Assembly: GCF_000224785.1 (NCBI RefSeq) | Contig: NZ_AGAV01000008.1 | Location: 87,593-151,592 of the forward strand | DNA length: 64,000 nt | Direction of reading: 5' to 3' | From: Lentibacillus jeotgali | GTDB taxonomy: Bacteria > Bacillota > Bacilli > Bacillales > Amphibacillaceae | Part shown: positions 22,812-31,470 of the stretch, one piece after another | Layout of the letters: each line of letters begins with the position of its first letter | Position numbering within the stretch: position 1 is the first letter of the stretch | Program-made: the position numbers and the translations under genes | Notes under the pieces: generated by a model | What the model was told of the DNA's origin: nothing | What the model saw: only the letters and a program-made list of their open reading frames with translations | Database searches by the model: none

Positions 22812-23753
22812 ATGAAAAGACTTGTTTTTATGGGGACACCGGAATTTTCGGTGCCAATCCTGGAGACACTTGTGCATACCGAATATGAACTTGTTCTGGT
22901 TGTGACTCAACCTGATCGTCCTAAAGGCAGAAAAAAAACCGTTACACCGCCCCCCGTTAAAAAAACAGCAGAAAAATATAATATTCCGGTGCTGCAGCCG
23001 GAAAAACTGAGAGATGAATATAAAAAAATACTCGCATATGAGCCCGACATCATTATTACAGCAGCCTATGGACAAATATTGCCAAAAGAACTGCTTGACA
23101 TCCCTGAATTCGGCTGTATTAATGTCCATGCATCATTACTGCCTGAACTCCGGGGCGGCGCTCCAATTCATTATGCTATTTTAGAGGGGAAAGAAGAAAC
23201 GGGCATCACCCTTATGTATATGGCAGAAAAATTGGATGCTGGTGACATAATCGCACAGCAACCTGTAAAGATCGCTGACACTGATCATGTCGGAACGCTT
23301 CATGACAAACTGTCTCAAATAGGTGCTGATCTTCTGGCTGATACATTACCGGAAATATTCGCCCGAAAGATTACTCCCGAGAGTCAGGATGAAAGTAAGG
23401 CCACATTTGCATTTAATATTAAACGCGATCAGGAAAGAATCGATTGGCAAAACCCGCATAACGTTATTTATAATCATATTAGAGGATTACATCCGTGGCC
23501 GGTTTCATTTACACAGTATGATGGAGACCTGATGAAGATATGGTGGGGTGAAATGGATGATCAAATTTATAAAGGCAAGCCCGGAGAAGTTGTTGACATC
23601 ATAGACAATGAAGCCTTTGTCGTCGTATGCGGCAACAAGAAAGGCATCCGGGTAACGGAAATACAGCCTGCCGGAAAAAAAAGGATGACGGTTAGCCAAT
23701 ATTTGCAGGGAGCACCTGACCGGATGAAAAAAGGCATTGTTATGGGTGATTAG
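22812..23753 (+). CDS. fmt: Methionyl-tRNA formyltransferase
   Basis: Formylates initiator Met-tRNA with 10-formyl-THF. The N-terminal Rossmann-like domain has [11 protein letters not shown] and the active-site set in [17 protein letters not shown] (Asn, His near residues 108-110) and LDAGDI (Asp near 146). The C-terminal OB-like domain recognises tRNA. At 313 residues it is normal, after an AAAGGAGT site. The partner deformylase gene def is not adjacent, unlike in B. subtilis. Confidence 0.96.
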   Translation: MKRLVFMGTPEFSVPILETLVHTEYELVLVVTQPDRPKGRKKTVTPPPVKKTAEKYNIPVLQPEKLRDEYKKILAYEPDIIITAAYGQILPKELLDIPEFGCINVHASLLPELRGGAPIHYAILEGKEETGITLMYMAEKLDAGDIIAQQPVKIADTDHVGTLHDKLSQIGADLLADTLPEIFARKITPESQDESKATFAFNIKRDQERIDWQNPHNVIYNHIRGLHPWPVSFTQYDGDLMKIWWGEMDDQIYKGKPGEVVDIIDNEAFVVVCGNKKGIRVTEIQPAGKKRMTVSQYLQGAPDRMKKGIVMGD

Positions 23754-25100
23754 ATGAAAAGCTTTCAGGTAAGAGAAGCAATTGTTGAACTGCTCGTGCG
23801 TATCGAGCGGGACAGCGGCTTCAGTCATTTATTGATTGATCATGAAATCAAATCCCGCAGCATTCCCTCAAAAGACGAAGCTCTGATGACAGAAATTGTT
23901 TACGGCACCATTCAGCGAAAGCTAACCCTGGATTACTATTTGGATGCTTTTGTCGATACAAAGAAAAAAATAAAACCATGGGTGCGCATGCTCTTGCGCA
24001 TGTCTGTTTATCAGATGCATTTTCTTGATAGGGTCCCGGATCATGCCATCATCCATGAAGCAGTTGAAATTGCCAAGCATAGGGGACATAAGGGGATTGC
24101 TTCATTTGTTAACGGTGTGCTGAGAAGCATGCAGCGCAAAGGTGCTCCGGATACAGACGCAATTGAAAGTAAAGCAAAACAGCTTGCCATTGAAACAAGT
24201 CATCCTGAATGGCTTGTTAAACGATGGATTGACATGTATGGTTATGACATGACACGAGACATGTGTGACGCCAATCTGGCGAGAAAACCCTTGTCAGTCC
24301 GTGTACAGCCATTAAAAATCAGTCGCCGGCAAGCGATGGATGAGCTGCATGAACTCGGGTTTGAAACAAGACCCTCCGATTTCTCCGGTCAGGGCATTAT
24401 TGTTGATCAGGGAAATATTTTGCGGACAAGACTTTTTGAAGAGGGTTATGTCACGATTCAGGATCAAAGCTCAATGCTCGTAACGGAGATGCTTAATGCC
24501 GAGCCCGGGATGTCTGTTTTGGATGCTTGCAGTGCACCAGGCGGCAAAGTGACACATACCGCCGAAAAAATGCAAAACAAGGGGTCAATCTGTGCATATG
24601 ACCTTCATGCCAAGAAAGCAGAACAAATAAACCATAAAGCAGCTGAACTTGATTTAACGATCATTGACGCCAATGCCGGGGACGCCCGTAAATTATTGGA
24701 AAAACACGAAAAGGGAAGTTTTGACCGTATTTTAATTGATGCGCCGTGTTCGGGCCTTGGTGTGATCCGCGGTAAGCCGGACATCAAATATAATAAAACG
24801 GAAAACGATATTTATCGTTTAGCACAGATTCAGACAGATATACTGGAGAATGTGGCCCCATTATTAAAAAGAGGTGGGCTTTTGATATATAGCACCTGTA
24901 CGGTTGATAAAACGGAGAATGACGAAGTTGCAGCAAACTTTCTGACCCAAAATCCAGAATTTATGTTAGACAGAGCCTTTTTTGAACAATTACCATCCAT
25001 GATTCAGCATTCACCAGGGCATTCTGAAATTGGTCTGCAATTATTTCCGCAAACATTTTCAACTGACGGGTTTTTTCTGACAAGGATCAAGCGAGTATAA
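23754..25100 (+). CDS. rsmB: 16S rRNA m5C967 methyltransferase RsmB
   Basis: SAM-dependent rRNA cytosine-5 methyltransferase. A NusB-like RNA-binding domain covers about residues 1-140, then the catalytic domain shows motif I DACSAPGGKVTH (near 258), motif IV DAPCSGLGVIRGKPDIKY (near 328) and motif VI Cys in YSTCTV (near 382). At 448 residues it matches YloM. The start immediately follows the fmt stop. In B. subtilis rlmN follows; here prpC follows after about 40 bases. Confidence 0.95.
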   Translation: MKSFQVREAIVELLVRIERDSGFSHLLIDHEIKSRSIPSKDEALMTEIVYGTIQRKLTLDYYLDAFVDTKKKIKPWVRMLLRMSVYQMHFLDRVPDHAIIHEAVEIAKHRGHKGIASFVNGVLRSMQRKGAPDTDAIESKAKQLAIETSHPEWLVKRWIDMYGYDMTRDMCDANLARKPLSVRVQPLKISRRQAMDELHELGFETRPSDFSGQGIIVDQGNILRTRLFEEGYVTIQDQSSMLVTEMLNAEPGMSVLDACSAPGGKVTHTAEKMQNKGSICAYDLHAKKAEQINHKAAELDLTIIDANAGDARKLLEKHEKGSFDRILIDAPCSGLGVIRGKPDIKYNKTENDIYRLAQIQTDILENVAPLLKRGGLLIYSTCTVDKTENDEVAANFLTQNPEFMLDRAFFEQLPSMIQHSPGHSEIGLQLFPQTFSTDGFFLTRIKRV

Positions 25101-25145
25101 CCAACGTGCAGGCTATAAAATGAGTGCTGTTGAGAGGTGAAAAAG

Positions 25146-25901
25146 GTGAAAGCATATTTTCAGACAGATCAAGGACGCGTCAGACCCCATAATGAAGATG
25201 ATGGCGGCGTATTTTATAACCGGACAGGCCAGATGCTTGCAATTATTGCTGATGGGATGGGTGGTCATCAGGCGGGAGATGTCGCAAGTAAAATGGCTAC
25301 ATCCTTTGTCCGGGATAAATGGCAGCAGACCGATGACTTTAATTCATCTGAAGCATCTGAGACATGGTTGAAGGAAACCCTTGAGGAAGCGAATCTTGCC
25401 CTTCTGGAACATGCTCAAAATAATGAAGCATGTGCCGGTATGGGAACGACAGTAGTCGGCGTAATTTGTACAGATGAATTTATCGCTGTTGCCCACGTCG
25501 GTGACAGCCGGTGCTATAAGTTGAGTGGCGAGGGGTTCGTGCAAATAACGGAAGATCATTCATTGGTAAATGAACTCGTTAGGTCTGGTCAGATCAGTGA
25601 GGAGGATGCTGAACACCACCCGCGTAAAAACGTTTTGTTGAAAGCACTTGGGACAGAAACAGACATAGCCGCTGATACCCAATCAATGAAATGGGAGCGG
25701 GAAAATAAACTCTTGCTGTGTTCTGATGGTCTGACCAACAAGGTAACGGATGAAGAGCTTTCATCTTTTATTAAGAAAGATCCAGATCTTGGGGCAGTCA
25801 GTAATGACATGGTCGAACTTGCTAACAATCGGGGTGGAGAGGACAACATATCTCTTGTTATTGTGCATCATGATACAACCGTGGAAGAGGGTGAGACCTA
25901 A
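25146..25901 (+). CDS. prpC: Serine/threonine protein phosphatase PrpC (Stp, PP2C family)
   Basis: Mn2+-dependent PP2C phosphatase that reverses PrkC phosphorylation. Motifs in order: RPHNEDD (metal Asp), IADGMGGHQAGDVAS, AHVGDSRCYKL, TEDHS, LLCSDGLTN and GGEDNISLV. I favour GTG 25146 because GAGAGGTG stands about eight bases upstream; GTG 25137, in the same frame, would add three residues. Its last base is shared with the prkC start, so the phosphatase and kinase are coupled. Confidence 0.95.
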   Translation: MKAYFQTDQGRVRPHNEDDGGVFYNRTGQMLAIIADGMGGHQAGDVASKMATSFVRDKWQQTDDFNSSEASETWLKETLEEANLALLEHAQNNEACAGMGTTVVGVICTDEFIAVAHVGDSRCYKLSGEGFVQITEDHSLVNELVRSGQISEEDAEHHPRKNVLLKALGTETDIAADTQSMKWERENKLLLCSDGLTNKVTDEELSSFIKKDPDLGAVSNDMVELANNRGGEDNISLVIVHHDTTVEEGET

Positions 25902-27910
25902 TGCTGGACGGTCATCTGCTGAATGAACGTTACAGGATAAAAGGATCCATTGGCGGCGGCGGTATGGCCGACGTTTATCTTGCAAAAGATACGATTCTGG
26001 ATCGTAACGTGGCAATTAAAGTATTACGCCTTGATTATGCCGATGACGAAGAGTTCATTGCCCGATTTGACCGTGAAGCGCAATCAGCAGCAAGTTTGTC
26101 CCACCCGAATATTGTAAGCGTTTATGATGTTGGAGAAGAAGATCGGCTATTATTCATGGCTATGGAGTATGTGGATGGATTAACACTTAAGGAATACATA
26201 CAACGTTATGCACCGATTGGTGTGGAAGACGCGTTGGATATTATGACGCAGATTACATCAGCCATTGCCCAGGCCCATGACAACGACATCATACACCGGG
26301 ATATTAAACCGCAGAATATTTTAATTGATACATATGGTCAGGTGAAAGTAACAGATTTTGGAATTGCGATGGCTCTAAGTTCAACGGCATTAACCCAAAC
26401 GAATTCAATTCTGGGTTCTGTTCATTACTTATCGCCCGAGCAAGCCCGCGGAGGGACAGCAACCAAGAAATCCGATATCTATTCGCTTGGGATTGTCCTA
26501 TTTGAACTGTTAACGGGGAGACTGCCCTTTTCAGGCCAATCACCTGTTTCAATTGCCCTGATGCATTTGCAAAATGATACACCGTCAGTAAAACGGTATA
26601 ATCCGGACATTCCGCAATCCGTGGAAAACATTGTGTTAAAGGCGACAGCCAAAGACCCTTTTCATCGTTATGATTCAGTATATGATATGGAAGATGATCT
26701 GGAAACGGCACTGGACCCGGAAAGGCTCAGTGAAGAAAAATTTGTTCCCCCCGAAGAAGAGGGGGAGGAAACAAAGGCTATTCCAATTATAACCGATAAT
26801 CAAATAGAAGAAGATCCAAGTGGTGATACGATTGCTGGTCCGCCAAATGATACCACGAAGTCATATACGGCCGAAAATAATAGTGATAAGGATGAGAAAC
26901 CCGGAAAAAAACGGCGACGAAAAAAGTGGCCGATTATCCTTGGGATCATCTTTTTGTTGCTGGCGGGAGGATTAGCGACACTGTTCTTTATTCCCGGCGT
27001 GTTTCAGCCTGAAGACGTTGAGATACCTGATGTGAGCGATATGCAATATGAAGAAGCATTATCCGATTTACGTGACATGAATCTGAATACCGAGCGTGAG
27101 CAAATGTATTCGGATGAGGTTAATGAGGATGCTGTTATACGGACAGAACCGGAAGCCGGGGAGACCGTAAAAGAAGGAGATAACGTGACGCTTGTTGTCA
27201 GCCAGGGAAAGGAAACAGTAGCATTTGAAGATTATGTCGGCCAGAACTTTGATCAGGTCAAGCGTATACTGGAAAATCAAGGATTTACAGATATTTCAGC
27301 GAACGAAACGTATTCAAGTGATTATAACACAGGTGAAATTATTAGTCATGTTTCCCCTTCTGCGGGGACGGAAGTTATTCCGGGTGAAGCAGAAGTTGTG
27401 TTTGAAGTCAGCAGGGGGCCTGAGCCAATCAGCTTGAATAACCTGAAAGGAATGACCGAGCGGGAAGCGATTAATGCCGTGGAGGGGCAGGGCTTGAACG
27501 CTTCAATTAAGCAGGAAAACTCCGGCAGCACACCGGAAGGCGAGGTTATCCGCCAGGAACCCGAAGCAGGAACCGAACTGTCTGCGGGTGATACCGTTAA
27601 TGTTTATATTTCGACAGGTCCCGAGGAAAAGCCGCCGGTCAATCACGAGGAAACATTTACGGTAACCTACAACCCGCAACAGGAAGATGAAAACAGTGAT
27701 GAACCGGTAGAACAAACGGTCAAAATTTATATTGGTGATAATAATCGGTCGATTTCAGAGGTGTACGAAGAATCCAAGATAACCGAGGACAGAGAATTTA
27801 CAATCTCGCTGACAATAGCACCCGACAGTGTGGCAAATTATCGGGTTCTACGCGATGATGAAGTGGTAATCGACAAGTCGATTCCATATGAAGAAGTGGA
27901 AGGTGAATAA
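25901..27910 (+). CDS. prkC: Serine/threonine protein kinase PrkC with PASTA repeats
   Basis: Membrane Hanks-type kinase that senses muropeptides and signals spore germination and stationary-phase changes. The cytoplasmic kinase domain (about 1-275) has GSIGGGGMADVY, the catalytic Lys in VAIKVLR, HRDIKPQNIL and DFGIA. An acidic then Lys/Arg-rich linker leads to one membrane helix near 343-366. Three PASTA repeats follow (about 373-440, 441-508, 509-575), then a roughly 90-residue C-terminal extension rich in Glu and beta-prone. At 669 residues it is close to B. subtilis PrkC. It lies between prpC and rsgA. Confidence 0.95.
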   Translation: MLDGHLLNERYRIKGSIGGGGMADVYLAKDTILDRNVAIKVLRLDYADDEEFIARFDREAQSAASLSHPNIVSVYDVGEEDRLLFMAMEYVDGLTLKEYIQRYAPIGVEDALDIMTQITSAIAQAHDNDIIHRDIKPQNILIDTYGQVKVTDFGIAMALSSTALTQTNSILGSVHYLSPEQARGGTATKKSDIYSLGIVLFELLTGRLPFSGQSPVSIALMHLQNDTPSVKRYNPDIPQSVENIVLKATAKDPFHRYDSVYDMEDDLETALDPERLSEEKFVPPEEEGEETKAIPIITDNQIEEDPSGDTIAGPPNDTTKSYTAENNSDKDEKPGKKRRRKKWPIILGIIFLLLAGGLATLFFIPGVFQPEDVEIPDVSDMQYEEALSDLRDMNLNTEREQMYSDEVNEDAVIRTEPEAGETVKEGDNVTLVVSQGKETVAFEDYVGQNFDQVKRILENQGFTDISANETYSSDYNTGEIISHVSPSAGTEVIPGEAEVVFEVSRGPEPISLNNLKGMTEREAINAVEGQGLNASIKQENSGSTPEGEVIRQEPEAGTELSAGDTVNVYISTGPEEKPPVNHEETFTVTYNPQQEDENSDEPVEQTVKIYIGDNNRSISEVYEESKITEDREFTISLTIAPDSVANYRVLRDDEVVIDKSIPYEEVEGE

Positions 27911-28792
27911 ATGGCTGAAGGCAGAATTATGAAAGCAATAAGCGGATTTTATTACGTTAAGAGCGGTAATAGCATATTTCAATGCAGGGGGAGGGGTATA
28001 TTCCGCAAACAAAAGGTTACACCGCTTGTCGGTGATTTTGTGGAATTCGATAGTGATAATCCGGAAGAGGGATATATTCTTTCCATCAAATCGAGACGTA
28101 ATATGCTGATCCGGCCTCCGGTGGCGAATGTAGATCAGGCAATCATTGTCAGCTCAGCTATTATGCCTGATTTCAATCCGCTCCTAATGGATCGTTTCCT
28201 TGTGCTGATTGAATCAAAGGAAATCAGTCCGGTTATCTTTATTACGAAGAAGGACCTCCTGTCTGACAAAGAAATGGAATCGATCATGACCTATGAAAGG
28301 CTATATAGGGAGATTGGTTATCCAATCGAACTGGTTTCTTCCAAGGAACTTGAGGACCCTGATCGTTTAAAAAGCTATTTTTCTGATCAGGTCTCTGTCA
28401 TAGCCGGGCAATCAGGTGTCGGTAAATCATCATTGCTGAATGCTCTCAATCCTTCCCTTGAGTTAAAAACGGACGATATATCTGAAAGTCTGGGGAGAGG
28501 AAAACATACGACAAGACATGTCGAGCTGGTCGAGGCGGGTGATGGTCTTGTAGCTGACACACCAGGTTTTAGCTCGCTAGACTTCAATGAAATCACAGCT
28601 GGTAAATTAGGTGATTGCTTTCCGGAAATGGTTGAACTGAAAGCAGATTGCAAGTTTCGCGGCTGCCTTCATAATAAAGAGCCTGGGTGTGCAGTGAAAC
28701 AGGCCGTAACGGACGGACAAATTGCTTCAGGCCGCTATAATCATTATCTTCGTTTTTTAGACGAAATTAACTCACGAAAGCCGAGGTATTAG
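27911..28792 (+). CDS. rsgA: Ribosome small subunit-dependent GTPase RsgA
   Basis: Circularly permuted GTPase for 30S maturation, a known PrkC substrate in Bacillus. An OB domain (CRGRGIFRKQKVTPLVGDFVEF near residue 20) is followed by the permuted G motifs ITKKDLL, GQSGVGKSSLLNAL and DTPGFSS, then a zinc site with CKFRGCLH and GCAVKQAV near 255. At 293 residues it is normal. It starts immediately after prkC and is two bases from rpe. Confidence 0.96.
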   Translation: MAEGRIMKAISGFYYVKSGNSIFQCRGRGIFRKQKVTPLVGDFVEFDSDNPEEGYILSIKSRRNMLIRPPVANVDQAIIVSSAIMPDFNPLLMDRFLVLIESKEISPVIFITKKDLLSDKEMESIMTYERLYREIGYPIELVSSKELEDPDRLKSYFSDQVSVIAGQSGVGKSSLLNALNPSLELKTDDISESLGRGKHTTRHVELVEAGDGLVADTPGFSSLDFNEITAGKLGDCFPEMVELKADCKFRGCLHNKEPGCAVKQAVTDGQIASGRYNHYLRFLDEINSRKPRY

Positions 28793-28793
28793 T

Positions 28794-29456
28794 ATGACGA
28801 AAATAGCACCTTCTATATTATCAGCTGATTTCTCCCAGCTTGGTAAAGAAATTCAAGAAGTTGAACAAAGCGGCGCAGACTATATTCACGTTGATGTGAT
28901 GGATGGCCATTTTGTTCCCAATATCACGATTGGGCCACTTATCACGGATGCTATTAAGCCGCACACGGAATTGCCATTGGATGTGCATCTGATGATAGAA
29001 AACCCGGATCAGTATATTCCTGCTTTTGCAAAGGCGGGCGCATCAATCATCACGGTTCACCAGGAAGCTTGTCTGCATTTGCACCGCACGATTCAATTGA
29101 TCAAGGATCAGGGAGTAAAAGCAGGAGTCGTCATTAATCCGGCGACGCCTGTTGAGATGATTCGGGACATTATTCATGATGTTGACCTGGTGTTACTTAT
29201 GACCGTTAACCCGGGTTTTGGCGGTCAATCATTTATCCACCGTGTTGTGAAAAAAATAGAACAGGTTGCAGCCTGGCGAGAACAATACCAATTATTGTTT
29301 GAAATTGAAGTTGACGGCGGTGTCAACCATGATACGGCACAATTATGCACGGATGCCGGTGCTGATGTGCTGGTGGCGGGAAGTGCCGTATTTAAGCAAT
29401 CTGACCGCAAACAGGCAATCAGTGAAATTCGCCAGGCTGCGGAAAAGGCGGAATAA
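28794..29456 (+). CDS. rpe: Ribulose-phosphate 3-epimerase
   Basis: Pentose phosphate enzyme interconverting ribulose-5-P and xylulose-5-P. The TIM-barrel motifs are visible: APSILSADFSQL, HVDVMDGHFVPN (metal His and catalytic Asp), MTVNPGFGGQ and EVDGGVN. The length of 220 residues is normal. It lies in the rsgA-rpe-thiN group. Confidence 0.97.
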   Translation: MTKIAPSILSADFSQLGKEIQEVEQSGADYIHVDVMDGHFVPNITIGPLITDAIKPHTELPLDVHLMIENPDQYIPAFAKAGASIITVHQEACLHLHRTIQLIKDQGVKAGVVINPATPVEMIRDIIHDVDLVLLMTVNPGFGGQSFIHRVVKKIEQVAAWREQYQLLFEIEVDGGVNHDTAQLCTDAGADVLVAGSAVFKQSDRKQAISEIRQAAEKAE

Positions 29457-29459
29457 TCT

Positions 29460-30110
29460 GTGTCACACATTGCTATTATGGGAAATGGGCCGCAGCAATT
29501 GATACCGGACCTATCCCGATACGAACCTTTTATTGATGCTTGGATCGGCGCTGACAGAGGTTCACTGACATTAATTGAGAATAATATAACACCGGATTAC
29601 GCTGTCGGTGATTTCGATTCCATGAGTGATCCGGATAAAGACATGGTTCTAAATCAGTCAAAAGTGTTTGAACAATATCCCTCTGAAAAGGATCAGACTG
29701 ACCTTGAAATTGCGCTGGAGCAGGCTTATGCGTTAAATCCGGAAAAAATATATTTATTCGGAGTTACAGGCGGACGCCTTGATCACGAATTGATCAATAT
29801 TCAGCTGCTTTATTCCATAATGGACCGGAACATTCAAGGGATGATTACGGATAGTCAAAATCAGCTCGAATTAACGGAACCCGGCACACATAGAATCAGT
29901 TATGACAAGAACTATCCCAACATTTCTTTTGTTCCATACACCCTTTTTGTGAATGGGCTAACACTGGAAGGTTTTTATTATCCACTGACCGATGAGACGG
30001 TGTCCTGGGGATCGACACTCTGCATTTCAAACAAGCTTATTTCAGATTTTGGTACTTTTTCGTACAACGAAGGCATACTATTAGTAATAAAGAGTCGTGA
30101 TGTCCAGTAA
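29460..30110 (+). CDS. thiN: Thiamine pyrophosphokinase
   Basis: Transfers pyrophosphate from ATP to thiamine. Conserved motifs are IGADRGS (near residue 30), AVGDFDSMS, EKDQTDLEIAL and GVTGGRLDHELINI. The start is GTG 29460, three bases after the rpe stop. At 216 residues it matches YloS. Confidence 0.94.
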   Translation: MSHIAIMGNGPQQLIPDLSRYEPFIDAWIGADRGSLTLIENNITPDYAVGDFDSMSDPDKDMVLNQSKVFEQYPSEKDQTDLEIALEQAYALNPEKIYLFGVTGGRLDHELINIQLLYSIMDRNIQGMITDSQNQLELTEPGTHRISYDKNYPNISFVPYTLFVNGLTLEGFYYPLTDETVSWGSTLCISNKLISDFGTFSYNEGILLVIKSRDVQ

Positions 30111-30160
30111 ATGCGATTTCATTGAAAGCTTTGTTTGTAAACAGAGGAGGCGGAGAACTC

Positions 30161-30244
30161 ATGAAATTTTATACTATTAAGCTCCCAAGGTTTATCGGTG
30201 GATTTGTAAGGGTAATCGCCGGTGTTTTCAAAAAAGATAAGTAA
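30161..30244 (+). CDS. spoVM: Stage V sporulation protein M
   Basis: Tiny amphipathic membrane protein that recognises the convex forespore membrane and anchors SpoIVA at the start of coat assembly. The 27-residue product begins MKFYTIKLPRFIGG and ends FKKDK, with the key Pro at position 9, as in the 26-residue B. subtilis protein. A strong AGAGGAGG site precedes it. It lies in the usual place after thiN. It is good evidence that the organism makes endospores. Confidence 0.95.
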   Translation: MKFYTIKLPRFIGGFVRVIAGVFKKDK

Positions 30245-30251
30245 TGATGTT

Positions 30252-30292
30252 TAATCGGCTTTTGTCATGTTAGTGGCAGAAGCTTATTTTTT
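30252..30292 (+). terminator. Terminator after spoVM
   Basis: GCTTTTGTCAT pairs, with G-U pairs, to GTGGCAGAAGC around GTTA, followed by a run of T after TTA. It separates spoVM from the small frame at 30323. Confidence 0.7.
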
Positions 30293-30322
30293 TGGAGTTT
30301 GGGGTGGAGGAAAAGAGTTATT

Positions 30323-30412
30323 ATGAAAGATTTTAGCATTAGAGCCTGGCCATATGCCAAGTTATCTAATTATATGCTATCGAATAAGATTGATTGCAAA
30401 AAGGCTAAGTAA
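30323..30412 (+). CDS. Putative 29-residue peptide after spoVM
   Basis: A short frame with ATG at 30323 preceded by GTGGAGGAAAAGAGTTATT, a good Shine-Dalgarno at proper spacing. The predicted product starts MKDFSIRAWPYAKLSNYM and ends CKKAK: basic, with aromatic residues and one Cys, no clear membrane helix. It lies between the spoVM terminator and the rpmB terminator, so it would need its own promoter. No family recognised; it may be chance. Confidence 0.3.
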   Translation: MKDFSIRAWPYAKLSNYMLSNKIDCKKAK

Positions 30413-30472
30413 TGTGAAATTTCAATCAGTGGGGACTGGCTGCCTGTTGCATGCTGGATAAAAGCGGGATAA

Positions 30473-30504
30473 AAAAAGCATCCTAACTTAGGGATGCTTT
30501 TTGA
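30473..30504 (-). terminator. Terminator of rpmB (usable in both directions)
   Basis: AAAAGCATCC-TAACTTA-GGATGCTTTT, with A and T runs on both sides of the stem, just past the rpmB stop. Confidence 0.85.
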
Positions 30505-30524
30505 TGATGCATTCATTTGTATTC

Positions 30525-30713
30525 TTAAACGCGTTGTACTTTGCCTGATTTCAAGGCGCGGGCAGATACATAAACACGTTTTGGCTTGCCGTCCACCATA
30601 ATACGTACTTTTTGAACATTCGCTTTCCAATTGCGTTTATTTGCATTCATAGCGTGGGAACGATTATTTCCGCTGCGGGTTTGACGTCCGGTCACGGTAC
30701 ATTTTCTAGCCAT
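30525..30713 (-). CDS. rpmB: 50S ribosomal protein L28
   Basis: Structural protein of the large subunit. The 62-residue product begins [20 protein letters not shown] and ends [10 protein letters not shown]. The start ATG (30713 on the minus strand) follows AGGAGGGATT. It lies divergent from yloU, the same layout as in B. subtilis. It has one Cys, so it is not the four-Cys zinc form. Confidence 0.96.
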   Translation of the reverse strand: MARKCTVTGRQTRSGNNRSHAMNANKRNWKANVQKVRIMVDGKPKRVYVSARALKSGKVQRV

Positions 30714-31048
30714 TGTAATCCCTCCTGTTAAAAACTGTTTCCTACAATTACTTATCCAATTTATCATAGTTGTTGCTGTAATGCAATTACCTGCGGAGAA
30801 CAGTAAGTTGACATTGCATTCAGCGAGGCTTTTTGCGATCCGGCTGTCGGCTAGGGACTGGGGCTGCGTGTCATGCATGATAAAGAAAAATTGCTTGACA
30901 GAACAGAGGTAATCATCCATTGTTATAAGAGGCAAATTCATCAAACGCTTTTAATAAATGCAGGCTTATAGTAAAATAACCGTATAATGCGTGTTCAAAA
31001 AAAGAGGACAAAGGAACATTATGAGCACGGTGTCAAAGGAGGATTATG

Positions 31049-31411
31049 ATGTCCATAGAACTCAATACAAATGATGGTCAGGTAACCATTACGAATGATG
31101 TGATATCTACAATTGCAGGCGGTGCAGCCGTTGAATGCTATGGTATTGTCGGCATGGCATCGAAAAGTCAAATAAGGGACGGTATTGCCGAGATTCTTAG
31201 GAAAGAAAACTTTTCAAAAGGTGTCATTGTCAGACAAGAGGATACTCGCCTCCATATTGATATGTATATAATTGTTAGTTACGGAACGAAAATTTCAGAA
31301 GTTGCGCATAATGTTCAATCACAGGTGAAATATACACTGAGCAAATCTTTGGGTCTTGAAATTGACTCGGTGAATATTTATATTCAGGGTGTCCGTGTGG
31401 CGAACGATTAA
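31049..31411 (+). CDS. yloU: Asp23/Gls24 family envelope stress protein (YloU)
   Basis: Small Asp23-type protein of unknown precise function, linked to the cell envelope and often paired with fatty-acid kinase. Conserved features are VISTIAGGAAVECYGIVGMA near residue 17 and the C-terminal VNIYIQGVRV. ATG 31049 has better spacing from AAAGGAGG than ATG 31046. It is followed 59 bases later by yloV, as in B. subtilis. Confidence 0.93.
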   Translation: MSIELNTNDGQVTITNDVISTIAGGAAVECYGIVGMASKSQIRDGIAEILRKENFSKGVIVRQEDTRLHIDMYIIVSYGTKISEVAHNVQSQVKYTLSKSLGLEIDSVNIYIQGVRVAND

Positions 31412-31470
31412 GCGTGACACCGCGGATTGCCCGCTTTTGTTTTATTGTTGTTATGAGGGAGGAAAGTATT

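Noticed and set aside
30525..30944. Long minus-strand frame ending in the L28 sequence
   Set aside because: Only the last 62 codons match L28, and a clear ribosome site stands at that inner ATG; the upstream extension is chance.
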